From Apis mellifera (lineage: Eukaryota; Arthropoda; Insecta; Hymenoptera; Apidae), in contig NC_037643.1 in NCBI RefSeq assembly GCF_003254395.2, forward strand, positions 15,861,463-15,925,462: a stretch of DNA of 64,000 nucleotides. The letters run 5' to 3'. Shown piece after piece: positions 35,996 to 47,316 of the stretch. Each line of letters begins with the position of its first letter. Within the stretch, counting starts at the first letter, position 1. Below the pieces are notes generated by a model. The model had not been told where the DNA came from. It saw only the letters and a program-made list of their open reading frames with translations, and searched no databases. Made by a program: the position numbers and the translations under genes.

Positions 35996-38213
35996 ATAAC
36001 ATGGATTGTCGATCTTTGAATACTTTGAAAAAATGAAAATAGTGTGTATTGTAATTTTAAGACAAGTACTTGTTTCGATTGGATTTATATATCTGGTTAC
36101 TGTGAACGAAAGATACTTAACCTATATTCGTGCGTCATTCATTTATAATTTTGTAGTTTTGATGATGATTGATATTGTGAGTAGTTATGCTTTAGATTCT
36201 AAAAATTAATTGACAAGTGGAATTAATATATAGAGAATGAGATTTTGTTTTGATCGTACTCGAAATTTCAATTTCGAAAACTAGTGAATAGATGATAATA
36301 CAGTGAATTGGAATTAAAACTTCGAAAAATGAAGAGAAAATTCTTCAAAGTTAAAAGTTGTTTATTATAATTTTTTTCATAAAAATTTATTATAAATTTA
36401 TTGTAAAAATTTATTGTATAAATTTAAAATAAAGTCTAGGAATGAAATGGAAGAATTTTTCGAATCTAAAAATTATAATTATTTTTCTATTATAAATAAT
36501 TCTATAATTATAATTAACAAAAAACAAATATTTATATATTTATAATTTTAGAATATTTAAAAATTTTTTAAAATCCAGAAATTAAGAAATTAAAAATTAG
36601 AATTATTTTTCTCTTGACAAAAATTCTTAAAAATTTATTTACTATAACCTTACGATTTCGAAGAAAAAGAATTTTTCAAATTCAATTAAAAAATTGAAAA
36701 TCAAAATTATTTTCTTTTGTAAAATAATTCTTTTTAATCTTGGAACAATTGTTACATCTTCAAATTAGTGTGTCCTTTAGAATCCTTAGAGGCTTTTGTA
36801 ATTTCACAGTGCAGATAATAGAGAGGAAACACATTATGTGCCTTTCAATAGTCTTGTCTTCACAATATCAGTAGCTCGAGGAGTATAAAGTACAATTAAA
36901 GCCAAACCAAGTGAACACGAGTTAAGACAAACATTCCACGAAAGCTTTGTTCTAGATCTCTATTTAATGTTATTGAAAATTTGTTTTCTGGTTTAATCAT
37001 CGAATTAGCAAAGATCAAAATATACACCGTGCAAATTAATGTCTTTAGATTGTTTTAAGACATCAAGGCAATGATACAAAGATTATGATATTTGTATTGT
37101 TTTATTTATTTTCGAAGTTTTCTCAGTTATTATCGAGTAAATATAAAATTATATACTTATATATTTTTATTGTATTTTTATTGATGAAAGATTTTAATTT
37201 TTAAAATTTGGATAAAAATAAATGAATAAATGTCGATAATTTTAAGAGGTTAGGTATACGTAAGGCAATTATTATATTCGTATTGATTATTCAAATCACG
37301 AAATAAAAATTTGAAACTGAGAAATTATAAAAAAAAAAATAGATTTAGATCAAAAAAAATTTTACCTCTTTTTATAATTCGATTAATATTAAAACTGCCA
37401 TATATATATTTTGATGAATTTTAGTTTTTTTATTTTTATAGCTGAAAATGCAGTTGTAATGTAAGAAACTTTTGTCATTTTTGACAAAATAATTCAATGA
37501 TAACTTGATGATAAGATTACTAATATATATTGGCTGAATTATATTATGAGAAGGTAAAGTAGACAAGCCACTTCAAAGACAGTGCATATCTGATCATAAA
37601 TGAAATTCTCAAATTGAATCTAAGATTTAATGCTTCCATATATTATATATAATTATAATTATTTATAATCAATAATTTTTTTTCACTATATTTATTCATA
37701 TTAATCCTAATATGAATATTTTAAAAATAAATTTATAAATAAACACTTTTTTATCTAATTATTGAAAATATTTTTCTGCACATCTTATATAAAATATAAT
37801 AAATAAAAATAACAAAAAAATGACTTTTTTATTTTCCCCAATTAAATTATTCAAAAATTATAACGAACATTACAAAAAAAAAGTTTTTTTAATTTTTCTC
37901 GAATAAATTCTTTATATAATTTCAAATAATTCCTGTGTAATTACGAATGCAAAAATTCCAATTGAAACCATAAAAGAAACCAATCTTTCTTCTAAAATCT
38001 TTCGTTTAATCTTTTTCTTTCACTATTAACGAGCCATAAAAATAACATTTCCAATACTTCCACATAAATAATTTCGAAAACAGGAAATAAAACTTTTCCA
38101 ATATCGTTCCTTCGTTCCCATATCTATGAGAACCGATCCAGATGGCGTGTAAAGCGATCTAAAAGGAAGAACGGAGGAGCCATCTTCCGTTTCATCTTGG
38201 CACAAAGAGCAAC
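35996..38213. other. Mostly A/T-rich, island at 36750-36960
   Basis: 36750-36960 is modestly GC-richer with no splice-bounded frame. 38100-38213 rises in GC toward the next exon candidate and may be its 5' leader. No gene in between is supported. Confidence 0.4.
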
Positions 38214-38269
38214 ATGGATTCTGCCTCTCATTTCCCTAGTCATATCCGGCAAGGCTTAGAGGAACAACT
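38214..38269 (+). CDS. Candidate first coding exon
   Basis: ATG in a favourable context (GCAACATGG) opens MDSASHFPSHIRQGLEEQ plus two bases, ending at CAACT|GTGAGT, a consensus donor. The upstream 110 bases are GC-richer than the background and have an in-frame TAA, as expected of a 5' leader. If real, it is the first coding exon of a plus-strand gene, with a codon split after its second base. No family can be told from 18 residues. The minus strand has a competing ATG-started frame (MKRKMAPPFFLLDRF). Confidence 0.3.
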
Positions 38270-41203
38270 GTGAGTGATTCAAAATGTATTTTTGTTTGAT
38301 AGACAGTGTTTCCAATCGCTATTCGAAAAAATTACTTTATCAGGATGGAAAATTTTTCTTATCACGATTTCTGACAAATTCAGAAATTTGAACGATTGAG
38401 AAACGAAAAAGGTAAAGTGAACGATACTTTAATATATAATTAAATAATAATTATCTATCGATAGTGTGTATTATTTAATTTACTTTTTTAATTAATCAAT
38501 CGATTGATTAATAAAAAGATTGATTAAATATAATATTCAAATTACTTTTTAGTATTCAACTTTGAAATATAATTCGTGAAAATTAAAAGTATATTGCAAA
38601 CATTGTGAAAATTTTATAATACAAATGTTGCAATATTTGTATGAAATAAATGTAATATAAACGTAATGATATTGAACAAATTTGCATACGTATATAAATG
38701 CAAATATTGATAAAAATTTCATATTCAATTGTATATAAATTTTGTAATAAATACATGTGTTAATTATAATCGGTAAGTAAAAAAATAATCGGTCAATAAA
38801 AATGAATTAAATTTTATTTAAAAAAATTATTCTATTTTTGATTTCCATTCTTTTGTGAATGTAAATGTATTTTGCATAATTTTCAAATTTTTAGTCGTAC
38901 AATTTTTTCAACGGATCTGCACAAAAAAAAGCACATGTTAACAAAAATAAATTGAACTTAGTTTAGAAAAATTATTTGATCTTCATCTTCTTCTTGAAGA
39001 TCTTCTTCTACACTGATATCTGGATCCAATCATTTATATCATTTATGTCATGAATGTATTCTGAAAATCTTTAAAAAATATCTTTTGTTATTCAACTCGA
39101 ATCTTTCTCGAAAGGAAATGGCGCGAATATTTTTCAAAGTGACAACTAACCAATCATTTTTTATTATAATAAATTACATGAAAAATCACTCGTAAAGCTA
39201 CAGAAAGATGAGTTAAAAATATTAAATATACAATTCTTTTGAAAAATTTAATTTAATTTATCAAAATTAAAATTAGATTAAATTAAATTAGGTTAATTAA
39301 ATTCATCAGTATGTATATTAAAGCATGTATATAAAAATAATCAAATAATTTACAAGATTAAATTTATTTATTGTTTAAAGAGAAAATATAAATTCAATAT
39401 CGATTTGTAAAATAAAAGTTATGACAGACTGCCATTAATAACAAAGTAAATTGACAGATGGAACTTGTTTCGAATGGATAAAGAATTGAAATTAATAATT
39501 CCAACATTCTCGTTTGATACTTTGGTCTATTTCTTCTTATTTAATTGTAATACTTAATATCAGTTTCCAATATTGTCAATAAAAAAAAAAAATACAAAAA
39601 GATAAAAAATTTCATAAATACAAGATAAAATTATATAAAATGATTTATTTGTAATTGCCCAATGTTTTTTGTCAAATTCGTTAAATAAAGCTGAAACGAA
39701 ATTTTTTGTAAAAAAAAATATTGTTTGAAAGTTAAGAATCTTTATTTTTAATCTATATTTTTAAAACACCTTGTATATTATTTCTGTCTTTCTTGAAAAG
39801 AAAAAGAAAATTTAAAAAAAAATTCATTTTATTTTCTAAACATGTTATTACTCTGCCAACTTTCCAACGTTTCCAAGATGAAGATAAATTAGAAGCAAAG
39901 TCACTTTTGATGAAAACGAGGTGCGATATTACCTGGAAAATTCATTTAACCATGAGAAATATTGTTAAATGTACGAGTTGTAATTAGTAAAGAAAAAAAA
40001 AAATAAACAAAAATAAAAATAAAAAAGTAATAAAAGTCTGAATTTTTCTATCAATTTATATTTTTTTTTCTTCCCTCAGTAATTAATATAAATGAAATTA
40101 ATATGCTTCGATTAATCAAATTATTTTAATATGATTCTTTATTATCTATCTTAATTGCTGGAAATAAAATTTATTCGGTTAATTGATATCAAGTTTCTCA
40201 ATAATTTTTATAAAATTTAATTAATTATTTAATTAAATCATACAATTTATGATTTATGAATTTCCACATCGAAGAATTTCATTTGAAAAAAAATTTACAT
40301 TTATATTGAAGTTTCATTTTGTAAAATTAAAATTCAAAATGAAAAAAAATTTCTCTCAATCAACATATATATATATCACTAACGTATAATTAAATAATAA
40401 AAATATTTCGTTTAATTTATCAGAATAATAAATAACTTAACAGAATAAATACAAAAATAAAAATAAAAAATAAACAACAAAAAAGATACGATAAATAATT
40501 AATTTCAATCTGTCTTATAAATAAAATGAAAATTAATTATGTTTATTTAATAGGAGGAAAAATTATCAAAAGTAACTCTTAATCTCTACATCTTTTAGCT
40601 TTCAACGAAATGAGATCGTGAGACGACCAATGTCATCGTACTTCATCCTTATTACTAAGGATCTTAGTGAAGTGAACATTCAAGATTTTCATAATCTCTC
40701 TCCAAGATAAGTAGGGTTTCTACTACGTTGAGAGCTCTACTTCATTGGAATGGAGGGATAAGAAAGTTAGAACTAGATACAGAGTGAAGAACCATCATCG
40801 TGATACTTAAAGAGGTACCATACAACCGCAGATAACAATCTTATTGAGATATATTGTATCTAAAAATAACCTGATAATCTTAATAATTTGTCACTTGTTA
40901 TTCTCCAACTGTTTTTCAAACAAAGGAGATTAAACGCAGATTAAAATTAAATGAAAGATTTAATATTAAAAATATATTTGACTATACTTCTTATTTTTTT
41001 CTATGATTATTTTATTTTTTTCAATTCGTTTATATGTTTATAAATTCATAATATTTTTTTTTTTTTTTTGAAATTTTGTAAATGAAAAAAGCTTAGATAA
41101 TACTATTTTACTTATTTTATGTGATTGTTAAATTTTAAATATTATTCAAAAAATATCAATGAATTTTTTTTATTAAGTATTTATTGGCCATTTACTTTCC
41201 AAG
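38270..41203. other. A/T-rich; ORF at 39793-39987 and island at 40580-40850
   Basis: A plus frame at 39793-39987 ends in LMKTRCDITWKIHLTMRNIV and a Cys-rich tail; its GC-richer part is short and it was not accepted as a gene. On the minus strand AATTTTCCAG|GTAATA at about 39932 fuses an acceptor to a donor-like site. 40580-40850 is a GC-richer block without long frames. Confidence 0.35.
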
Positions 41204-41257
41204 ATTAAATGCTCCAAGCGGCCGGAAGTTGACTTTCAACGAGCTCGAAAGCTACTG
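41204..41257 (+). CDS. Candidate 54-nt exon
   Basis: Acceptor CCATTTACTTTCCAAG and donor CTACTG|GTAAGC bound 54 bases of high GC in A/T-rich DNA. One open frame reads LNAPSGRKLTFNELESY plus two bases; another frame is also open, the third is not. With the first frame, splicing over a 70-nt intron (41258-41327, ending TTTACCTACAG) keeps the frame open into the next segment, and 70 nt is a normal short-intron size in bees. The intron holds the inverted repeat GATATCTG/CAGATATC. Confidence 0.3.
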
Positions 41258-41327
41258 GTAAGCTAGAATGTTGGAAAGTCGTCTTTGGATATCTGGAACA
41301 GCTTTCAGATATCTACTTTACCTACAG

Positions 41328-41556
41328 CGATAAAACAACATTCTTCTTGCAAAATACCAGAACTCTCGAAGAAATAAACAAGAAAGAAGCTCTTTTCCAA
41401 CGGTTGATAAATCACTTCGGATTATTAAAAAAAAAGAGAGAAGAATCACATTTTTTCTTCTGTATCGTGAAACAAAAGGAGTCATTACTATTCAAGAACA
41501 ATACCAGAAAAATAACAAAGATATATATATACATTGTTCTAAAGAAAGATGATTGA
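41328..41556 (+). CDS. Possible next exon, in phase
   Basis: It follows the acceptor TTTACCTACAG. The first base completes the codon left open by the previous exon, after which the frame is open to a TGA at 41554-41556. It reads FFLQNTRTLEEINKKEALFQ early on and becomes lysine-rich and A/T-rich later, so only the first third looks coding. A GTGAAA at about 41467 could be a weak donor. Confidence 0.2.
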
Positions 41557-41667
41557 TGAATGAAAAACCACAAGTTTCTTCAACGTGTCATCTTTGAAAA
41601 ACGAAAACTGTTAATTAGCCTCTTCTGCAACCACGATCAATACTCTCTTCCACGCTTTTTTTAACAG

Positions 41668-41775
41668 AGATTTTTCTGGGTCGTGTACTTCTTTGTAATG
41701 GAGAAAAGCATCGTTGTTGAGAACACGTGCATTCCTAAGAGCAATCGACTATGTATGAACACCTGTTACGGCTGA
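41668..41775 (+). CDS. Candidate terminal exon, Cys-containing
   Basis: The acceptor CACGCTTTTTTTAACAG is strong. The following 36 codons are open in phase 0 and end in TGA. The translation starts with an aromatic stretch (RFFWVVYFFVMEKSIVV) and ends in a cysteine-spaced tail (CIPKSNRLCMNTCYG). Third positions are enriched in G and C. A minus-strand frame over the same interval is also open, so the strand is not certain. It could be the last exon of the plus-strand unit begun at 41204 or earlier. Confidence 0.3.
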   Translation, partial: RFFWVVYFFVMEKSIVVENTCIPKSNRLCMNTCYG

Positions 41776-42165
41776 ATCATAACTGATCGAGTGTAAAAAG
41801 TAAACTACTGCATCTTAAATGTAATTTATCTATATATATTTAATTCTATTATTATTTCTTAAAGAATTTTCTTTCATCTATTAATAAATTAAGTAAGTTA
41901 TGAATAAAAAAATATGCAAAAATTTTTTAATTTTTCAAATAAGAATTTATCTTGATAAATATAATAAAATAATCAAATAATTCTAAAGAAATTAAATTTT
42001 AAAAAAATTAAAATTAGCAGAAAAAAAATATCGGACAATTTCTTGAAAAAAGAAAAATTTACATTTGAACATTTTACACAAATATAATTTCCTAACCTAT
42101 TTTTCCTTCCGTTGTAATTTTATAATATTACTCAATATTGCAAAAACAAAATATTCGATATTTAC

Positions 42166-42372
42166 CATTTTTCGTGTACAGGAATAAAAGACAATTTGTT
42201 CTGTAAATCGATTCTATCGATTCCCAAACCGTGCACGACATTACTATCACCATTTGACACGGGCAATCTCTCAACTTTGACAGACACTGCAATGAACTTC
42301 ACTCGTTCCAACTGAAATCTCGTTCCATCCGTGAAAGCTGATTTCTCTGTATAATTCAATCCTCTAACGTAT
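42166..42372 (-). CDS. Internal coding exon, unrecognised protein
   Basis: On the minus strand 207 bases lie between an acceptor GACCGAACCAG (TTTCTAAAAT branch-like sequence upstream) and a donor AAATG|GTAAAT. One frame is open throughout; the others have stops. The interval is strongly GC-richer than its flanks. The translation has 68 full codons and includes FTDGTRFQLERVKFIAVSVK, then a serine/asparagine/glycine turn region and IDLQNKLSFIPVHEK. The alternation of beta-prone residues suggests a beta-strand domain. There is no membrane segment. It begins with the last base of a split codon and ends with two bases of one. No family was recognised. Confidence 0.42.
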
Positions 42373-43373
42373 CTGGTTCGGTCATTTTAGAAATCAAAAT
42401 TAGATACCAAATTATTGATGCAATAATTTACTAATAAATATTAAATCAGATTCCGCTAAATAATACTACTAATTAGAATTAATTCTATCGTAAATAATTC
42501 TAATTAACCTATAATTCGTATTGAAAGTATTTCAGAAAATTTACTCGATATATCGAGAGATTTTGATTTTAAATTGAATTAATTACAAAGATAAATTTTA
42601 ATTATTAAATCGTGATAATTAATTACATTAGAATAAATTAAATAAATTTAAATGAATTATGAAAATAAACTTACTGAATTCGTGTTTAGAAATATATTAT
42701 TTCGAGAATTTTCTTTCAAAAGTATTTTTTCTAAAAAAATTATATTTATTTTATACATCACTGAAATCTTTAAAATAAGATCGCAAGATGGCAGTAAGAA
42801 AAATGTCACTAACGCAATGAAAGAACTTTAGTATTCTGATAGGTTAACCGAAATTATGAGGTTACATAGTGGTTGTATACGATGTTACCTCGAATAAAAA
42901 GCAGTGTAATAAAACCTTATAAACTGAGAGTTATAACAGATGATATAACTTTCAGTGCATCTATTAAATCTGTTTTCTCAAAGTTTATTTGCTTTTTCAG
43001 TATCATTTACAAAAACAGTACAATCAAATTAATTTTCCTTAAATTCGCTGTAAAATAAATAATTAAAAATATTAAAAGATTATGTAATGAATGAAAATAA
43101 TAATAATTATATAAAAAAAGTTTAAATTCTCTTTCAAATGCAATTTTTATAATATAAATTTTAGATTACAAAAATTGTTTAAATTTGTCTCTTAATTTAA
43201 CATTAATATTAAATTTGAACGTTTATATTTTAATTTAATTTTATTTCAAAGGGAGATAATTTTCTAAAGAAAACTTTTGAGCGAGAAAAAAATGAGAAAT
43301 TTAAATTTAAAACAACTGCTCACTATTTTTCATTTAACAAGGAAAATTAAATTTTTAAAATTTACATTCACAG

Positions 43374-43461
43374 ACTTTGGAATAAATGATTATCAAATCA
43401 ATCACTCATTTACATTTTCCTATATATTAGCTCGTAATTCATTTGGATTCCAACTGGCTAG
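43374..43461 (+). CDS. Candidate plus-strand exon, 88 nt
   Basis: Acceptor TTTACATTCACAG and donor GCTAG|GTAATT bound 88 bases open in one frame, which includes DFGINDYQINHSF and ARNSFGFQLA. The frame is also open upstream of the acceptor, and base composition is only slightly above background. It lies between minus-strand exon candidates, so one of the two sets may be false. Confidence 0.25.
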
Positions 43462-43582
43462 GTAATTGCTTTTACCTTCACATTGCACTTTTTCATAAAG
43501 ATTATATCTCCCACAATTTACATATCAAATTATTCATAATTCTCTGATAAATCTTCATGAAATAGAATATTTAGTCACTTAC

Positions 43583-43622
43583 ATAAAAGAAATACATAGT
43601 CTTCGCATGAATCCTCACTTAC
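43583..43622 (-). CDS. 40-nt micro-exon or recursive splice site
   Basis: On the minus strand a pyrimidine tract ends in TTTTTTGTTTCAG and is followed at once by GTAAGTGAGG, so a 3' splice site and a consensus 5' splice site are juxtaposed. Forty bases further is a second donor, TTAT|GTAAGTGA. Only one frame is open in the 40 bases, reading VSEDSCEDYVFLL plus one base. It could be a coding micro-exon, a recursive (ratchet) site in a long minus-strand intron, or a recursive exon using both donors. The phase does not join directly to the 42166-42372 exon at its best acceptor, so another exon may intervene. Confidence 0.4.
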
Positions 43623-46600
43623 CTGAAACAAAAAATTAAATAATAAATTAGTATAAATATAGATTTTCTTTTTTTTATAAATTTTTCAAAGTATTTTATC
43701 TTAAATCTTAAATTAAGATTTAAATTTTTCGTAAAAATTTAATTTAGAATTTTAATCCATTAATATAAACACATTCTAAAAATCTTATCTTTCGAAATTA
43801 TATTCGGTGGAATTTCATCAAGTTCTCAATATGAGAAGACTTAACCTACAAAAACCCATTATCGGCAGTTTTCAGCTAACCGTAATGTCGCACAATGATA
43901 ACTAAATTGAAGAAGAATAAAAGAAATATCGGCTTTAGGAACAGCATAACACATATAGCACGCACGAAGTGAAAATTCTAGGTCAACTATTTATAAAAAA
44001 TATTAAATCATTTCTTCACAATAGTAAAGAAAAAAATATCTAATCTTCCTTGGTTACATTAAAAAATCATTTGTAATTTTTTAAATAACAAATCAATAAT
44101 CAGCACTCAAAATGAAAAAAAAAATATAATATAAAGCAAATAATTAATTCTGTAAAAATTCATAAAAATAATTCAATGTCATTTTCTCATATCTTTACAA
44201 CAGCAAATAATCTATCTTTAATCTTCTTTATAAAAATGATTTATTATCCTATCCAAATAATAAATTAAAATCTATAAACGACATTCGATATAAAAAAATT
44301 ATATAATAAATAATAAATAAAAAATAATACATAGAAATCTAACCTATATAATAAACAAAATAAAATAATTTTCTGAATATAATGCTCAATATAATACTTA
44401 TGAATTTATGAAATTAATTTGATATTTTTTTTTTTATAATTGTTTCTCTGCAATAGCATTATTTTTTCATTATAATAAATCAAAATCAATGTTTAATAAT
44501 CAAAATAAAAAGTATGTATACATAAAACCAAATAATAAAATAATTTCATACCATTTCTTCGTTTGGTCGTTTCAAGTCACTTCAAAATGTCAGCAATGTC
44601 AACACTGCTCTTGTAGATACGCGAGAAGCAGTGAAATAATGAGTTCGAATAAATGAATGGAGTCATTAATCGTTAATAGCAGTGCATTGAAGTCCAGAAT
44701 GGGATATAAAAAGAAAATGAGAATTCAGTGAAGGAAGGATCGAGGATTAACATGAAAAGATAGGGATAAAACGTGGTTTTGATTCTTTTAACTTCTATAC
44801 AAATGAGGACCAATCACCAAGCTTTTCCGCAAGACCTTGTATTTAACTAAAAAAAAAAAATAAATAAATAAATAAAAAATATATGCTACAATATCAATCC
44901 AAAATAAGTTTGCTTTTAATATTTTTATTAATTTTAAATTATTTTATACACGAAGATAAAGTTTTGATTAACTTTTATTGAATTTTGTATAAATTATGTA
45001 TCGATATATGTGTAATTTGTAGTTGGAACGAAAGTTAGGTTAAGTCTTATCAGTGCTTATATGATATATGAGTTGGAAGATTAAAATGCAAATCCATTGT
45101 CAAATGGAAAATGATAAACGATGAGAGAGAATTAATAATTCGTTAATTTGTTATGTTTTACGAAAAGAAAATTGAAAACATTAAAAATTCTTTTAATATA
45201 GTCCTATAATCTTTAATCTCAATTTGAAAGTAAAAAACTCTTATAAACTCTTATAAAATTAGTTTTTCTCGAAAATTATTTTTCGTAAACAAAAATGAAA
45301 ATTATTCGCAATATAATATTTATTTGTAAAAGATATCTTCAAGAACAATTCTCTATTATTCATCAAATAGATTCGTACGGATAGAAATCTGTAATACAAT
45401 TTATCTTGGATTGCACGACATTGGAGAAAAGCCATTAGACAAATATAGATGAAATACAATTACCGCTGAACAAAGATATAAATCTTCTAGTATTATTTTC
45501 AATGTCTAGATCTTGTAACAACAGTCTTATTCTTAAAAAAATTATTAAGAAAACGTAAATATAAAGAAAACAGTATAAAAACAAATAAACAGCTGAGATA
45601 TACGTAAAAAAATTAGACGATGCAATAATAAATAAAATATAAGAAGAGATACAAATAAAAATACAACACACGTCATTTGACTGCTCAAGTACGACTGACG
45701 AGTTTGGGGATTCAAGACAATGCAAATCTCAAATTTCGTCACCAGATGGCAATATTGCACACAAAACGAATTATATCGTATATTTTACGATATATAAATT
45801 ATTATAAAAAAAATATCAAAATATCAATTTCTGAAATTTCAGAATCTTGTATCAATTATCCAAAAAAAAATCTGGAAAAAGGAATTTTGAAATATTGTTA
45901 AGAAAATTTATTTATTTGAGAAAAGTGACGAGACATCGATTCTATTTCTCAGATAATTTATGATTCGTCTCTGAAATGATGTAAATTTACTTGTGTGCAT
46001 GAATTTCTTTTGGTGACAAATGTAATGATAATAAATGGTAAGTATGGCGACGCAATGGGACTTCCACAACTTTCAAATGCTTCAATACATTCTACGTATT
46101 ATATTAACATGAAATTTCCATTATCATGGAAAATATCTACATTTTTTTCTGGTGTAATTTTTTTTAAATTATTTAAAGTTAATGAAATTATTTTAATTTT
46201 TATAATTTAGATTATTGTTGAAATAATGATTATATATAATTAACGTAACCTCAAATAGTTATTCGACTGGAATATTTTTTAAATGCCATGAAAATGTTGT
46301 AAACATTCATAAAGTTTCGTTAAAGAAAAATCTTCTCAAATATATTTCATATTTAACGTATTAAAATTAAGTAATTTTTCAGAAAGAAATTTTAAATATG
46401 CAATTAGTTTTCCATACTTCCTGATGAAAACATATTATATCCAGTGATAAATTAGAACATTCAGGATTTTATACTTGTCCCAACGATAAATTGAACTCTC
46501 CTGTTGAATTCGTTCAACTATGCACACGTGAAATAGGCTAGCTTCAAAGTAAATATGACCTTTACAGATGAATACCTTCATGTTTCAAAGAAGATAGAAT

Positions 46601-47236
46601 AGCATGATTATTGAAAATGAGAACGATCTTGTCCGTTGGAATTAATTTTTATATTTTTTTTTTTTTTAATATAACGGATAAAATTTTAAAAAAAAATTTA
46701 TTTTGAAATTTTGTAAAGAAAAATGTGAATAAAATATGAATAAAATATGAAAAGAAATTCTTCTAATATATATTTTTAATTACAAAAAATTAAATTTTCA
46801 TATTTATAAAAAAAATAATTTTAATTCTATATTTTTATATTTCAGTATTTTGAGAATTCGTCATTTTTTAAATTTCATTACGTATTACATTTCCACACGT
46901 TATCATAATTTAAATTTTTTTTTACTATTCTGATTAAAACAAATTTAATTACAATAATAAAATCTGATTCAAAATTACGTACAATTAACCATGTGCTAAT
47001 AACAAAGATTTATAGAAATAACAAGCCCGGAAAACTGAGATAATCTATTTCAAATCTGCTTTATAATACAATTTCTATACCACGCTCTCTAATTATGTTA
47101 TTTCGTATCACAGTAAATACAAGAATCCTTAATACGTCTAACGTATAATCTTTGACTTTATGTATCATTAAAATTACAATGAAAATTTTATTTTAACATA
47201 TTTTTCTTGATACCTCTTATCAACATTTTATTACAG
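43623..47236. other. A/T-rich with weak exon-like spots on both strands
   Basis: At 44552 on the minus strand an ATG abuts a donor (GAAGAAATG|GTATGA); joined to the 43622 micro-exon it would read M-VSEDSC. 45660-45780 has overlapping open frames on both strands, and a GTAAGT donor-like site lies at about 46041. None is bounded well enough for a gene call. (AAAT)n runs occur at about 44860. Confidence 0.35.
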
Positions 47237-47316
47237 CCTCTATAAAGAAAACTCATGTCATGACCTATACCGATAACAGTATCTATAATTACAACGTCCC
47301 CCTGACTCGCTCGTAA
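47237..47316 (+). CDS. Candidate terminal exon, 26 codons
   Basis: A good acceptor (CCTCTTATCAACATTTTATTACAG) precedes 80 bases open in one frame to a TAA, reading SIKKTHVMTYTDNSIYNYNV and four more residues. It is markedly GC-richer than the surroundings, and the island continues as untranslated-looking sequence to about 47560. The first two bases complete a split codon. No polyadenylation signal is obvious close by. An ATG inside (THVM) could also start an 18-residue peptide. Confidence 0.28.

Noticed and set aside
39793..39987. Plus-strand 64-codon frame
   Set aside because: The first third is lysine codons from A runs, there is no bounded exon, and GC is raised only over about 90 bases.
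40580..40850. Possible microRNA-like hairpin in a GC-richer block
   Set aside because: Arms pair only over short stretches and no known mature microRNA sequence was recognised.
45435..45760. Overlapping minus-strand hydrophobic frames of 71 and 96 codons
   Set aside because: The GC-rich part is only about 100 bases, the starts are not ATG, the plus strand is also open, and the hydrophobicity comes from A/T-rich codons.
45995..46210. Plus-strand 71-codon frame with a GTAAGT inside
   Set aside because: No acceptor or usable start; the later half is A/T-rich low complexity. The donor match alone is not enough.
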